From NCBI GenBank assembly GCA_029378245.1, contig JARKIF010000038.1:186001-250000 (forward strand): a stretch of 64,000 bases of DNA, in the 5' to 3' direction. The position numbers and the translations under genes are program-made. Origin of the DNA: Roridomyces roridus (taxonomy: Eukaryota > Basidiomycota > Agaricomycetes > Agaricales > Mycenaceae). The notes below the pieces were generated by a model. It worked only from the letters and a program-made list of their open reading frames with translations. It was not told the origin of the DNA and made no database searches. Position 1 is the first letter of the stretch; every line of letters begins with the position of its first letter. Positions 45,561 through 55,934 of the stretch are shown piece by piece.

Positions 45561-46923
45561 TTAGAACCCCTGGATCTGCTCCTTCAAAAACGCAATCATC
45601 TCAGCTTCCAACTTGGCGTTCTTAGCACGCTTTTCTGTCTGGACAACCTTGCCCCATGGTACAACGTACTAGTCGCAGGTCAATAAAATCAGTGATAGTC
45701 AAGATCCGCCAACGAACCTGGCCGGTAATCTCGGCTGGCGTGGCGACAGTCCCGGCCCACAGTTGCGCCAGCGCACCCATTCTGGTGAGATCCACCAAAC
45801 AAATGAGTGGAAGCGACTCGATTGGACAAGAGAAGACGCACGGTGTGGGATACAAGGGAGAATTTACGAGGACCTGCATCCAACCTGGCTGATGTCTGAA
45901 AATAAGCGAAATGAGCTCGAGTAACACCAACTTGAATATAGTACGCACCGCTGAAGTTCCGACCTGATAACACCGGGATGCACTGCACAAGAAACAAGGA
46001 CGTCCGAGTGCGTCTTGGCCAAGTAATTCGAGGCCAGGATGTTACCCATCTTGCTTTGTCCGTACAGACGCCTGAAGCGGGTCAGCTATCCGACGAGCAG
46101 GTCGGAAATGCGTACCATGGAGCCAGAAATTTGCCGGTCTTCTTGAGCCATGCATCCCGTTCAGAACCCCCTTTGAGACTGGCGAACTCCACCCCAGGCC
46201 CGGGAGCCAAGGTGTACAGCGTCGAGCTAGTGCTGATTACGCGCGCGGGGACCTGGTTGTGTTGGAAGGATTTTGTCAAAGCCGGGAGCTGACGGAGTTT
46301 CAAGTTGTAGTTGTGGAAGTTGGAGGGAGAGAGACGCACGAGGAGTTCAGTAAAAAAGAAGTGGCCGAGGACATTGGTTCCGAATTCTAGCGTTCGTCAA
46401 TAAACTGTACAGCCCCGCTGACAGAAGACGCACGGAGTTCTACACCCTGCGCTGTAAGCATCTCAAGAGGAGTATTCATAACCCCACTTGAGCAATTCGG
46501 CGTCTCTTGAGATAATCCAAGCAAAGAAGGAAGGTACGCACGCGTTGTTGAAAAGTAGATCCAGCTTCTCCTCCTGCTTCAAAAAATTATCCGCCGCCGT
46601 TCGAACGCTCTTTAAATCCCCGAGATCAAGCTTCAGAAAGATCGCTTTCTTCCCATTCGTCTCTGCCTCCAGAGACTTGATAGCAGCGGTAGCTTTGTCG
46701 GGCGACCGCGCCGCGAGGTACACTTTCGCGTCCTTCAAAAGGAGCTGCTTGACTGTTTGGTACCCAATCCCAACGTTTCCGCCCGTGACGATGGCAACCT
46801 GTCTGGAGTGTAAAGCCTCACGTCGAGACAGGAAATGTGCATACATACCTTTCCAGTGAGGTCGGGAATGTCCCGCTCGGGAACGAAACTGGGTTTGGAT
46901 ATGAGCGCTAGGACACCGCCCAT
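45561..46923 (-). CDS. Short-chain dehydrogenase/reductase, intact copy
   Basis: Classical SDR, about 320 residues, cytosolic by lack of signals. It starts MGGVLALISKPSFVPERDIP. After intron 1 comes the cofactor motif VTGGNVGIG, then YLAARS, LDLGDLKSVRTAADNF, LFNNAG, the strand ARVISTSSTLYTLAPG, the catalytic YGQSK, and CAVHPG. The C-terminus is WGKVVQTEKRAKNAKL to FLKEQIQGF. Eight short GT..AG introns keep the frame. Similar to fungal retinol-dehydrogenase/WW-oxidoreductase-like SDRs that reduce small carbonyls with NADPH; substrate unknown. It is the intact counterpart of the frameshifted copy at 4,634-6,008 and lies in the right duplication arm, converging with the RING gene. Confidence 0.85.
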
Positions 46924-48506
46924 GTTTGTTAGGCGAGAGAGGGATGGGCGAGAGTACGGTAGGCGTGGAAGTTGCGTGGCAGTTTTAAGCAAGTTTCAAG
47001 TTACATAAAGTGGTCATCAGCCGTCGGATGGTCAACGCGTCAACGGCAATGTCAGGCTTATCGTAGCGTGACGTACCCCACCAAGAGTTGAACTTCACGT
47101 TGGATCCATGATGCGACACTGCCAGCCTTTCTTTTTAAAGTCTCCCCAGCATTCAGAGCTCAGCGAGAGTGTGCCAGACGACCTTGTAGATTGTATGGTG
47201 GGTCAGCGGAATGCGCCAAGTCGAAGCCGCAGGAGGAATCAGGATCAAGGTCCGTACGTTGAACCTCGGGCAGACATCGGCCATAGCTTCGGGCAGACAT
47301 CGGCCATAGCACCGGGCATTACTCAGGCAAGCCGCCATCCTTATTAAGTTCTGACTCAGGGACGACTCACTATCACTCGGAGGATATTCGTGCATAGGTA
47401 TACTTACACTTTTTTTTCCAAGCAGTTGAATCCGGAGGAAAAGCCTCGAGAAAGGTACCGACGCGTTCAACTTGCTGATTGGTCTGTGTGATGCGTGGTT
47501 TTGACGGATCAGATCATCAGATCTGACTACTCCGACTTGACTCCGACCACCACCACCACCACCACCACCAGCTCCTCGCCTGCTTACTCCGGATCCAGTG
47601 GCTTCGACCTGACGCCTTCCGCTGCGCCTTCCAACACCCTGCATGTGTCTCGCACGGTCTTGCTGAGCTGAAGTCACCGATTGCTGGCAGCTGCGGAACT
47701 TGAATTCAAGGAAAAGAGGAGTCTCAGTCGGACCCGGATCGCATACGCGTTTCAGCCCTTCAGTGCCGACCTGGATGGACTCTTTGCGACCCCGTCTTCT
47801 TCTGCATCAAAACTTCCCAAAGTCCTGGAAGATCGATAGTGGGCAAATATCGGGACACTCGCTGGCACCTCAGGAGATTCCGGACATCTTCGGCCCACGG
47901 GATACTCCTTCCTTCATTCGTTTCTCGGAATCCAGTCATCCATGACGACGGCCCCCCAGTCCTTATCTCGCGCCCCACTTGTACCGGAAAACTGTTCTAT
48001 GTACCGAACTAAATGTGGATCTCTATGGACCAACGTGTGTGGGTGTGTAGGCGTCTCGTGCCGCCATTCTAGCCGCTGAAAATCGCTGCACAGTCAGTCA
48101 TACATGACGCCGTCCTTCTCTACGGCCTCCGGGAGGGTTTCTTCTTCTTGCCGACTTTCAGCCTCGTTGTCGACCATCTATCACAACGAGGATTCGAGAA
48201 AGGTCATACATGACGAATTCTCTGTGCGAGCCTCGACCCTTGTTGGCTCTTATCGCTGATCGCTGATAACGACCTGGACCCTGGTGAGGTCCTCGCCGAG
48301 TTCCTTTGCGCCGGCTGCATTTTGGCGGCGCCGTGTATGTCCCGACTCTCCGTGCCTCCCCTTGAGTCTTCTCGGAACGAGGAAAGAAGATCAGTCACGC
48401 GATTTTACTTCCGTGCCTACTAGGCCTCCCTCTATAGTCTGCATAGACCTCCTGATCTCCGCCAACGCTCGCGTAGATAACCAGTACCGTCATCAAATGC
48501 GTCACG
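46924..48506. other. Intergenic region
   Basis: A 22-23 bp direct repeat (GGGCAGACATCGGCCATAGC, two copies) lies at about 47,268-47,311, and a CCA run of about eight units at about 47,547-47,571. An open minus-strand stretch at 47,153-47,677 is low complexity (poly-Gly) and not supported. No gene is called. Confidence 0.45.
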
Positions 48507-49200
48507 ATGCCGGCCTCCGTTGAAAGTTATTTAACGACTCTCTCAAGCCCCACTCGACCAGGCCCTCATCCCCCTCCTAGTCCTCCTCCCTCCCCTGTCC
48601 GCGCCATACACGACATGCGCCAGAGTCAGACGGTGAACCCCAAATCAGCGTCCTCCTCGTCTTCTTTCAACAATAGGTAAATAACCATCCCATCCATGTA
48701 CGGAACAATCCCTCAATCTGATCTGTTCCTTTCCTCAAACCAACTAGCCCGTTCAACGATACCGCATTCCGCGGTCCGCCTAACGGCCAAGAGCAAGGTC
48801 CCGGTTCGTCTTTCCTCAACCCTTATGTATTCGAGAGATTCTGAACACCCCTTCAGTGAACGCCCACCCTTACCCTTACAACAACAACTTCAGCAACAAC
48901 ACCCACGCGGGGCCCCGCCTCAACGTCAACGACGACATCTGGAACATCCTTCGGCAAGCGCAGCCGGTGGCTCCTCCCCAGCCTCAATCTCAAGCAACGC
49001 GTGTCAAACGCGAACCAGAGGACACATTCATCCCCACCCGTCCAACCCTCGGCCCCCAAAAAACACAATTCCAACTCGGAGGTCTTCCCTCGCTTGACCG
49101 AATCCCTGTCCTTGACCTCGATGCGGCGGCGCTCGAACGTTGGTTCCATACGGGTGTGTACGAGGATGGGCGGAGGGATGGGGCAAGTAATAGTACTTAG
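48507..49200 (+). CDS. Hypothetical protein with C-terminal LERWFHTGVY motif
   Basis: Exons are 48,507-48,676, 48,748-48,797 and 48,857-49,200; both junctions keep the frame. About 187 residues, low-complexity and Pro/Ser/Asn-rich (MPASVESYLTTLSSPTRPGP; PFNDTAFRGPPNGQEQ; HPYPYNNNFSNNTHAG). An apparent short linear motif follows (VNDDIWNILRQAQ) and it ends near ALERWFHTGVYEDGRR. The last motif recurs at the C-terminus of the gene at 60,139-60,605. No known domain, signal peptide or membrane segment is seen. Possibly intrinsically disordered. Function unknown. Confidence 0.55.
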
Positions 49201-49259
49201 ATTTCATTGGCTTATGTATAGGATGAGGTTCATTCAACCATCACGCATACAAATTTTTC

Positions 49260-50400
49260 GCCTCCAATCTCCAGCTCTACAGCGTTGCAAGGACCGTGAC
49301 TCCGTCGTGTTGATACTTGGCGCTCAGTTGGTGCGAAGCATATTCGCCTGACATTGATTTATCGTGTTCGACGGCTGGTGCACAATGCCCAGAAGCACAT
49401 GGCGTGCACCTGCAACTCATGAAGTCTTCCTCAAAAGTATTCGCAAGGGGACCTCGTTCGACTCGGGGCTGGCCAATGCGGGATTGCGTCGATGCATTTT
49501 TATCTGCCAGATGCATTGGGTTTTTTTCTTTGCCAGTCTTGCCTCAGTTATGCAGACGAGGGAAAGTTGACCCCAGCAGGGTAAGTAATATGATTCACCT
49601 GCTTCTTTGTGTATTTGCTTACCAGCAGGGAAGACAAAGTTCCCAAGCACCCCGCACCACTTGATCAAAGCTTGTCTGCGCCGCGCCCCGTTCGATTCGG
49701 GGCAGCTGTAGTTCTGCCAGAGATAAGGACTTTTTTCTCTTTCACTAACTTACTCAGCAATGGTCTACGTGTGTCCGCCGTCCGCCGTAAATGCTCAACG
49801 TCTCCTGCGACTCGGTCGGAATCCCTGGTCTTCGCTCGTATTGACGCGTTCAATCGACGTTGTTCGGAATCGGCTTGGCAGCTGGAAGCCCTCGTTCAAG
49901 CTCAACTCTTTTTATTCCCTCAGTGCTGCGTCTGAGGAGTATCAGTACTCCGCGAACAAAGCAAGGTATTGGCACAAGACATGCGTAGCCTTTGGATTGC
50001 CAACCTGAAACGCTGGACTCTCTGTTCGATTCAGATTCGCAACATGTCGGATAGTATTAGGTCCTCTTTTTTCCCTCAACCTAAGACCCGCTGCCAAGTG
50101 TGCATCACCCGAGATCCTTCAACCCAACTTCCGGGAGAAGACTTTCGAGCTTTCGAATATTTGTGCCCTTGGCTCGGAAATCTAATCTCATTATGATTCA
50201 AGGCAACTTGGTTCAGGGTACTTTGAACCTTCGGTTGTTCAATCTGCTCTTCCACTGTCGCTGGACTCTGTTCGATTCAGAGTGGCAGAATGCGCGTGGA
50301 AAGTCTGAGGAGTCCTGTTTTTTCTTCTCCCTTTCCAACCTCTTGACCGCTGGTCCGTTTTATAGCGATACTGTAAAAACACGGCGTTCGAATCTACTTA
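49260..50400 (+). repeat. B-box hairpin array, part 1
   Basis: T-arm-like hairpins lie at 49,452-49,468, 49,686-49,702, 50,020-50,036 and 50,267-50,283, each followed by a T6-T7 run 25-50 nt downstream. The first copy has acceptor-like halves TGCCCAG/CTGGCCA. The spacing is 230-330 bp. The array continues after the fold-back element at 51,607. Confidence 0.6.
49617..50205. repeat. Direct repeat copy A
   Basis: Shares long near-identical blocks with 51,724-52,300, including CACTTGATCAAAGCTTGTCT, the hairpin CCGTTCGATTCGGGGCAG and CTGGTCTTCGCTCGTATTGA. The fold-back element lies between the two copies. Confidence 0.75.
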
Positions 50401-51606
50401 CACGGGGGGCGAAAGCCAGGGAACCTCAAAAGAGGCTTCCCTCAAAGAAGCTTTCTTTGACCTGGACGATCCTTGGCCCTTTCTTGGTGCTTGTAATGCC
50501 GCTGATCCGAGACTTGTAATTAAACAGAATTCGTAAAGAAATCGACTACAAAGAGTTAATTACTGGTTAATTAAGGAACGAGCCGCTCATCAGCCATAAG
50601 TAAGCCGTCCAGGAGCCGTGCATTAGCCGTGAGCTACAAAAGACAAAGGCGTAAGGAACCAGGTAGGACCCAGAAGACCGCGCGCGCACACGTTGCGCAC
50701 ACGTCGGTTATCTTTGTCAAATCTTTGTTGCTCCCGCTCATCGTCACTGATCCGCCCAGCGCTCACCTTTGTCACATCTTCGTTGCCACATTTCGCCGCC
50801 GGCCGACCACCTCTTCATCGTCTTTTTTACCCCCGCTCACCGTCACCATCACATCCGGCGCTCGCCGGTGTCAATACGCTTCGCCTTCTTTGCTATTCCC
50901 TGTGAACTCCCGATCACTGTCACTGTCCCGCCTAGCGCTCGTCTTTTCCCGTCCACATCACCATCTTAGTGGCGGTGAGCGGAAACAACAAAGAAGACAA
51001 ATTCGAAGAGGCGGTGCCGGTGGCGAAGCGTCGTGACAGAGATGAGCATCAGCGTCGACAAAGACATGCGCTGGGCGGGCCAGTGACGGTGGGCGGGATG
51101 GTACGGGCAGTAACAAAGAGGGCGAGGTGAATTGGCAAAGGCAAGAGCTGGACGGGATGGTGACGGTGAGCGGGGGGAAGAAAGACAATGAAGAGATGGT
51201 CGGCCGGCGGCGGAATGTGGCAACGAAGATGTGACAAAGGTGAGCGCTGGGCGGATCAGTGACGATGAGCGGGAGCAACAAATATAACCGACCTGTGCGC
51301 GCGCAGTCTTCTGGGGTCCTACCTGGTTCCTTACGCCTGCGGCCTTTGTCCTTTGTAGCTCACGGCTGATGCACGGCCGATGGACTGGTCATCAACGGCT
51401 CCTGGACGGCTGATGAGCGGCTCGTTACTCAAATAACTCTTTGTAGTTGATTTCTTTACGAATTCTATTTGATTATAAGTCCCGGATCAACGGCATTACG
51501 AGCGCCAAGAAAGGGTCACGGAAGGTCCATGTCAAAGAAAGCTTCTTTGAGGGAAGCTTCTTTGAGGGAAGCCTCTTTTGAGGTTCCCTGGCTTTTGCCC
51601 CCCGTT
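50401..51606. mobile_element. Fold-back CACTA-like element, 1.2 kb
   Basis: Ends CACGGGGGGCGAAAGCC and, at the right, the complement of AACGGGGGGCAAAAGCC, flanked by TTA at 50,398-50,400 and 51,607-51,609. The two halves are imperfect inverted copies up to the centre near 50,975 (for example CGTAAAGAAATCGACTACAA on one side and its complement on the other). No transposase is present. End sequences and 3-bp duplication match the MITE at 7,092-14,882. Confidence 0.8.
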
Positions 51607-53250
51607 TTAGGTACTTCACAACACAGGGGTGACTCGATTAGCCCGATGCATGGTTAAACAGTTAAGAAGTCGCCCGAGCAGGGCATGTATGGCGCTTTTA
51701 GCTTCCTCATTCTTTATTCGCTCACTTACCAGCAGGGAGGACAAGGTTCACAACCACCCTGCACCACTTGATCAAAGCTTGTCTGCGCCGCGGTTCCGTT
51801 CGATTCGGGGCAGCTGTAGTTCTGCCAGAGATAAGGACTTTTTTCTCTTTCACTCACTTACTCAGCAATGGTCTACGTGTGTCCGGCGTCCGCCGTAAAT
51901 GCTCGAGGTCTCCTGCGACTCAGTCGGAACCGGAATCCCTGGTCTTCGCTCGTATTGACGCGTTCGACGTTGCTTGGCAGCTGGAAGCCCTCGTTCAAGC
52001 TCAACTCTTTTGATTCTTCCCTCGGTTCTGCTTGTGAGGAGTATCAGTACTCCGCGAACCAAGCAAGGTGTTGGCACAAGACATGCGTAGTCTTTGGATT
52101 GCAAACCTAAAACGCTCGGCTCTCTGTTCGATTCAGAGTCGCAACATAGTGGACAGGGCCGGAGAATCCTTTTTTCTCTCAACCTACTCGCTGCCAAGTG
52201 TGTTCATCACCCGAAATCCCTTGAATTCGCCTCAGGTTCGGGAGAAGGTGTTCGAGCTTGGAAATATTTGTCGGCGCAGAAATCGGGTCTCATCAAACCA
52301 GATCCTTCGACACTTTCAGGTTCCGATTGTTCTATGTCGGAATCCTCTTCGCACTGGCGGTATTTGAAATTTCCCCTGGTCTTCCAGAAAGCGACATTGT
52401 ACATGTTCATGGTCTCGAACAAGGTGAATGCAACTCATCGGAGTACAAGAAATACCCCATCATCCAACCCGCAACTCGCGCATAGACACTCTGTTCGATT
52501 CGGAGTGGCTGCGACTTAATACAGCCTTTTTTCTTAGATCCATTTCCCCATTGGATCAAATCTGGTGTCTCATTGACCTTATTCTCACTCTGTCCTTGAT
52601 TCTCCGTGGATGAATATTATGCGTTGCGTGGACAACACCCATTGTGAGCGCTTGAGCCGCCGCCGGACTCTGTTCGATTCAGAGTGGCAGCGATAGGTGG
52701 GAAGCAGCAGGTTTTTCTCCTCTCCCAACCTAGTTGGTGACTGCCACTCCGTTTTATAGCGATCTTGCAAAAACAGCGCTCTGACAGGCGTTTTGGAAAT
52801 TTCCCCAACAAGGTGATGAATGCGACGCACCCGGAGTACATAAGTACAAGAAATGGAAGAAGGGACTTCAGAGTCGCCATCTAACCCAAATCTAGCCCGC
52901 AACTCGCGCGCCTTGACACTCTGTTCAATTCGGGGAGGCTGCTATGATGAAGGACTCCTCCCGTATACCTTTTTTTTTTCCTTCTCCCGAGTCCTTCTCC
53001 TTCTCTCATTTGTCAAAATCTGCATTCTGCGTGTTCTTGTTCTTGTTCCTTCCTTCAATGGTGCTTCTTGGAGGAATATCATGCGTGGACATGGACGCTA
53101 CATGTACTTATTGTGAACACAAGAATTAGTACGCCGCCGTCCAACCTGCAACGCTGGACTCTGTTCAATTCAGAGTGGCAGCGATACGCTGAAAGAAGTC
53201 CATTTTTTTCTCCTTTTCCAACCTAATAGGGACGGGGCAAGTACTAGACT
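51607..53250 (+). repeat. B-box hairpin array, part 2
   Basis: Hairpins of the type CTCTGTTCGATTCAGAG lie at 51,794-51,810, 52,122-52,138, 52,489-52,505, 52,678-52,694, 52,919-52,935 and 53,159-53,175. Each is followed by a T5-T10 run and a C/T-rich tail 25-50 nt later. Unit spacing is 180-370 bp. No protein gene is seen. Confidence 0.6.
51724..52300. repeat. Direct repeat copy B
   Basis: Second copy of the segment at 49,617-50,205, with a few small insertions and deletions. Confidence 0.75.
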
Positions 53251-53357
53251 TGACCAGTACGTATTGGCTTATACGATTTCTTTCACGGATTCGATATACT
53301 ACAATTCTAGTCTATTACACTACACTACAGTACAAAAAACCCAACAGTCCCATCCCT

Positions 53358-54612
53358 TCAATTCCAATCTGCCATCTTGGCAGCATCCGCCTGCGCCAAC
53401 ACCCCGCGGTCCAAATGATCCCAAGAATACCGAATCTTATAATACACCCCCTTCAACACATCGCTCACATCCTTCTTGCGCTGCACCACGACACTCGGCG
53501 CGACCGAATAACTCTTGATGCGCCCCGAGATGATGAGCCACGCCAACGCGTTGTCGATGGGCCGCGAATACGCAAAGGGCTCGTAGGCGAGGTGACGCAG
53601 GACGCGTTGGACGCCTTTGGAGGAGAGCGCGTAGGCGTGTGTGCAGAGAGGGGCGTTGGAGGGGTGAATGTGCGTGGAAGCGTACGGGGAGGGCGGGCCA
53701 AGGGCGGCATAGCGTGTTTCGTTTCCCCATCCGTGACCTTTTAGTCGGTGTTAGTATCTAATGGAGTTGATGAGCAGGCAACGCACCGAGAAAAACGACA
53801 TCCCAGTCGGCGGGAAGATACGGCCAAACCGACGCGAGGCGTTCCTGGATATCCGACTCCATATCAATATCGTCCTCAAAGAACAGGGACGCGTGGGGGA
53901 TGGCATCTGGGGCACGGGTCGCAGCGTGACGGATGGCGGCAAAGTGCGAGCGGAAGCACGCAACACGGGAACGGGTCAGGGTGCGGACCTCGGGGAGCTT
54001 GGGCGAGTAGGGCGTAAGGTTAAAGTCTCCCATCGTGCACGTCATCGGATCCTGTTCCTCCTCTGGCTGGATGTCATCGAGAAACTCGACATCGCCCGGC
54101 GTGGATTTGTCCTCCTTCTCGAACGGCGTGAAAGACATGCGTGCGTGCTCGTCGGGCCACGTGAACGGCAGCGAGACGGTGGTATTGTGCTTGTCTCCAG
54201 CGTAGCCATTCTCGGCGAGGGCGTCTGTGCGGAGCTTTCGTATGCCAGACATGAGTTGGTCGATGAGCGGGCTGTCGGATTCCTCAGCACGGATGTAGGA
54301 CCACTCAACGCCGAGCAGTTTGCGAAGACGCTCCATCTCACGCCGTCGGTCAGTTCGTCGCGCCAGATGGACGATGTACGTGTGAGATGGGACGGGCAGG
54401 ATGCGGTCGGTGCCAATGCTGATTGGGACTTGGGCGGGCGGGGAGTTTCGGTCTAGGAAGGAGAGGACACGCTCGCCAGGTTCGAGGACAAGGATAGAGA
54501 GGCAGATGAGCGTCGTCAAGGCGATGACGAGGACGAGCGTGAGCACGCGAGAGGGTATCGCGGCCATGAAGGCGAAAGGAAAGTCGTGTTTGATCCAGTG
54601 ATGCGCCATCAT
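53358..54612 (-). CDS. Family 25 glycosyltransferase-like protein
   Basis: Exon 1 is 54,612-53,787 and exon 2 is 53,737-53,358. Type II membrane protein: a short N-terminal tail, one transmembrane helix (SRVLTLVLVIALTTLICLSI), then a lumenal GT25 domain. Landmarks are HTYIVHLARRTDRRREMERL, WSYIRAEESDSPLI, GDFNLTPYSPKLPEVRTLTR, RVACFRSHFAAIRHA, the metal-binding FFEDDIDMESDI and PYLPADWDVVFLG. After the splice come HGWGNETRYAALGP, HAYALSSKGVQRVLRHL and SRPIDNALAWLIISGRIKSY. GT25 enzymes transfer galactose or related sugars to proteins or glycans, here presumably in the Golgi. The first of two adjacent Met codons is used as start; 54,567 is possible. About 400 residues. No nearby partner gene. 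Confidence 0.85.
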
Positions 54613-54700
54613 CCAGTTGATTTCGGCTCACAAGTGCAAACCCTACCTCTTCACGAGTTCTCGGGCCTCACGTTTCCAGCGGCTGAGGTGTGAATACAAC

Positions 54701-54790
54701 GCCCTCGCAGATCGTGGTCGATCGTCTCAGCAACATCAGCAGTAGCTCAATGTCCGACGAGAAGGAGTAGGTTCGATTCCTACCGAGGCC
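54701..54790 (+). repeat. tRNA-like element, GCCCTCG family, unit 2
   Basis: 90 nt with stem halves GCCCTCG and CGAGGCC, A-box-like TGGTCGATCGT (as in tRNA-Leu/Ser D-arms), and a perfect T-arm GTAGG-TTCGATT-CCTAC. It faces the minus-strand element at 54,986-55,065. Confidence 0.5.
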
Positions 54791-54985
54791 ATTGGTCAGG
54801 GAATTCCATCCTTTTGCAACTTATGAATGCTTATGACTCATCTGAGTATGTACCTAGCATTTTTCCCGGAAGCCCGAGTACGAGGCAAGTACGAAGCATG
54901 AAGCAGTCGAAATTTTCATCGACAACTATTACAGGTGAACGGACATATGGCATCCAAAACGAAAGTCGACAAAGCGCCGGCGCAT

Positions 54986-55065
54986 GCCTTGTAGGGTTTC
55001 GAACCCACACCATTCGCCAGCTTGCCCAACATACGCGTTGCGGCGAATATGTATGGCAACAAGTA
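54986..55065 (-). repeat. tRNA-like element, ACAAGG family, unit 2
   Basis: Minus strand. Starts near CTTGTTGCCATACAT, ends GGTTTCGAAACCCTACAAGGC-like (T-arm with one mismatch). Convergent with 54,701. Confidence 0.5.
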
Positions 55066-55311
55066 TGTACTTGTTGGAATCTCGACGCCATGTAAGCAGG
55101 CTCGAGTTAGTGAACAGACGAAAATGCATGTTTCAAAGCGTCTGCGGCTCAGCAATCGATCCACCAAGAAGAGTCGTAATGATTGGTCGTCGAACAGTGG
55201 AGTGATAGGCTATGTATATATATAAACAAGGACGGGCCTCTCCTCGTGGGCCAAAGTCTGTAAAATCATCTCTATAATCTTACCCTCGAAGAAAGGACTT
55301 GCCAAAAACAA

Positions 55312-55406
55312 GCCTTTGCAGATCGTGGTCGATCGTCTCAGCAATATGATTTGAGAGATGGGCAAGCAAACTAAACTGAGGAGTAGGTTCGATTCCTACC
55401 GAGGGC
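55312..55406 (+). repeat. tRNA-like element, GCCCTCG family, unit 3
   Basis: Stem halves GCCTTTG and CGAGGGC (6 of 7 counting a G-T pair), A-box-like TGGTCGATCGT, perfect T-arm, and a T6 run about 20 nt downstream. It faces 55,538-55,623. Confidence 0.5.
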
Positions 55407-55537
55407 ATTCCCACAATGTGTCCGTTTTTTGGGACTCAAGATGAGGATACAGCTCGACAATTTCCGACAGCAAGTAGATCTTGAACCGCCATAATCCAAA
55501 ACGAAACAAAAATCTGAGAACATGTAGGAGGGCCTAT

Positions 55538-55623
55538 GCCTTGTCCGGATTCGATCCCGCACCACTGGCCAACCTTCCGAACGAGCATACACAGCCCGCG
55601 CCGCAGCCAACGAGCGACAAGGT
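55538..55623 (-). repeat. tRNA-like element, ACAAGG family, unit 3
   Basis: Minus-strand stem halves ACCTTGT and ACAAGGC with B-box GGATCGAATCC. Third occurrence of the convergent pair. Confidence 0.5.
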
Positions 55624-55934
55624 CTTACAATCACCTTCCCGTCACCGACTCAAGGGAGTCATACATGTACAACGCCTCACACCGTGACTCGCACGCAAAA
55701 AGTACTTACGTACTTATGTAATCTATTCAACCTCCTTGCCTTTCTCGGACTGCCGCCCTGTGGTCACGGCAACGGCACAGGCGATTCACTTTGAATGTCG
55801 TCTAAAGATAGCGCATTGTTCGACACGGTTAAACCTCCTTGAACGAAAATGGCAAGTAGCATTTCAGGTCGAGTATAAAGGACCGGCTCGTAATGCTGAA
55901 GAGATCAGTTCTCCCCCGAACTTTCTTCACTACC

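Larger units (their letters stand above)
40500..46990. repeat. Right arm of large inverted duplication
   Basis: Reverse-complement counterpart of about 4.5-17.2 kb: tRNA-like modules, RING gene (+), tRNA-like/B-box cluster and SDR gene (-). Both genes are open here, while both left copies are broken. Arm edges are approximate. Confidence 0.75.

Noticed and set aside
47153..47677. 174-codon minus-strand gene
   Set aside because: Poly-Gly from a CCA microsatellite, no domain and no splice context.
53761..54456. 231-codon open frame antisense to the glycosyltransferase
   Set aside because: Shadow of a clear GT25 exon.
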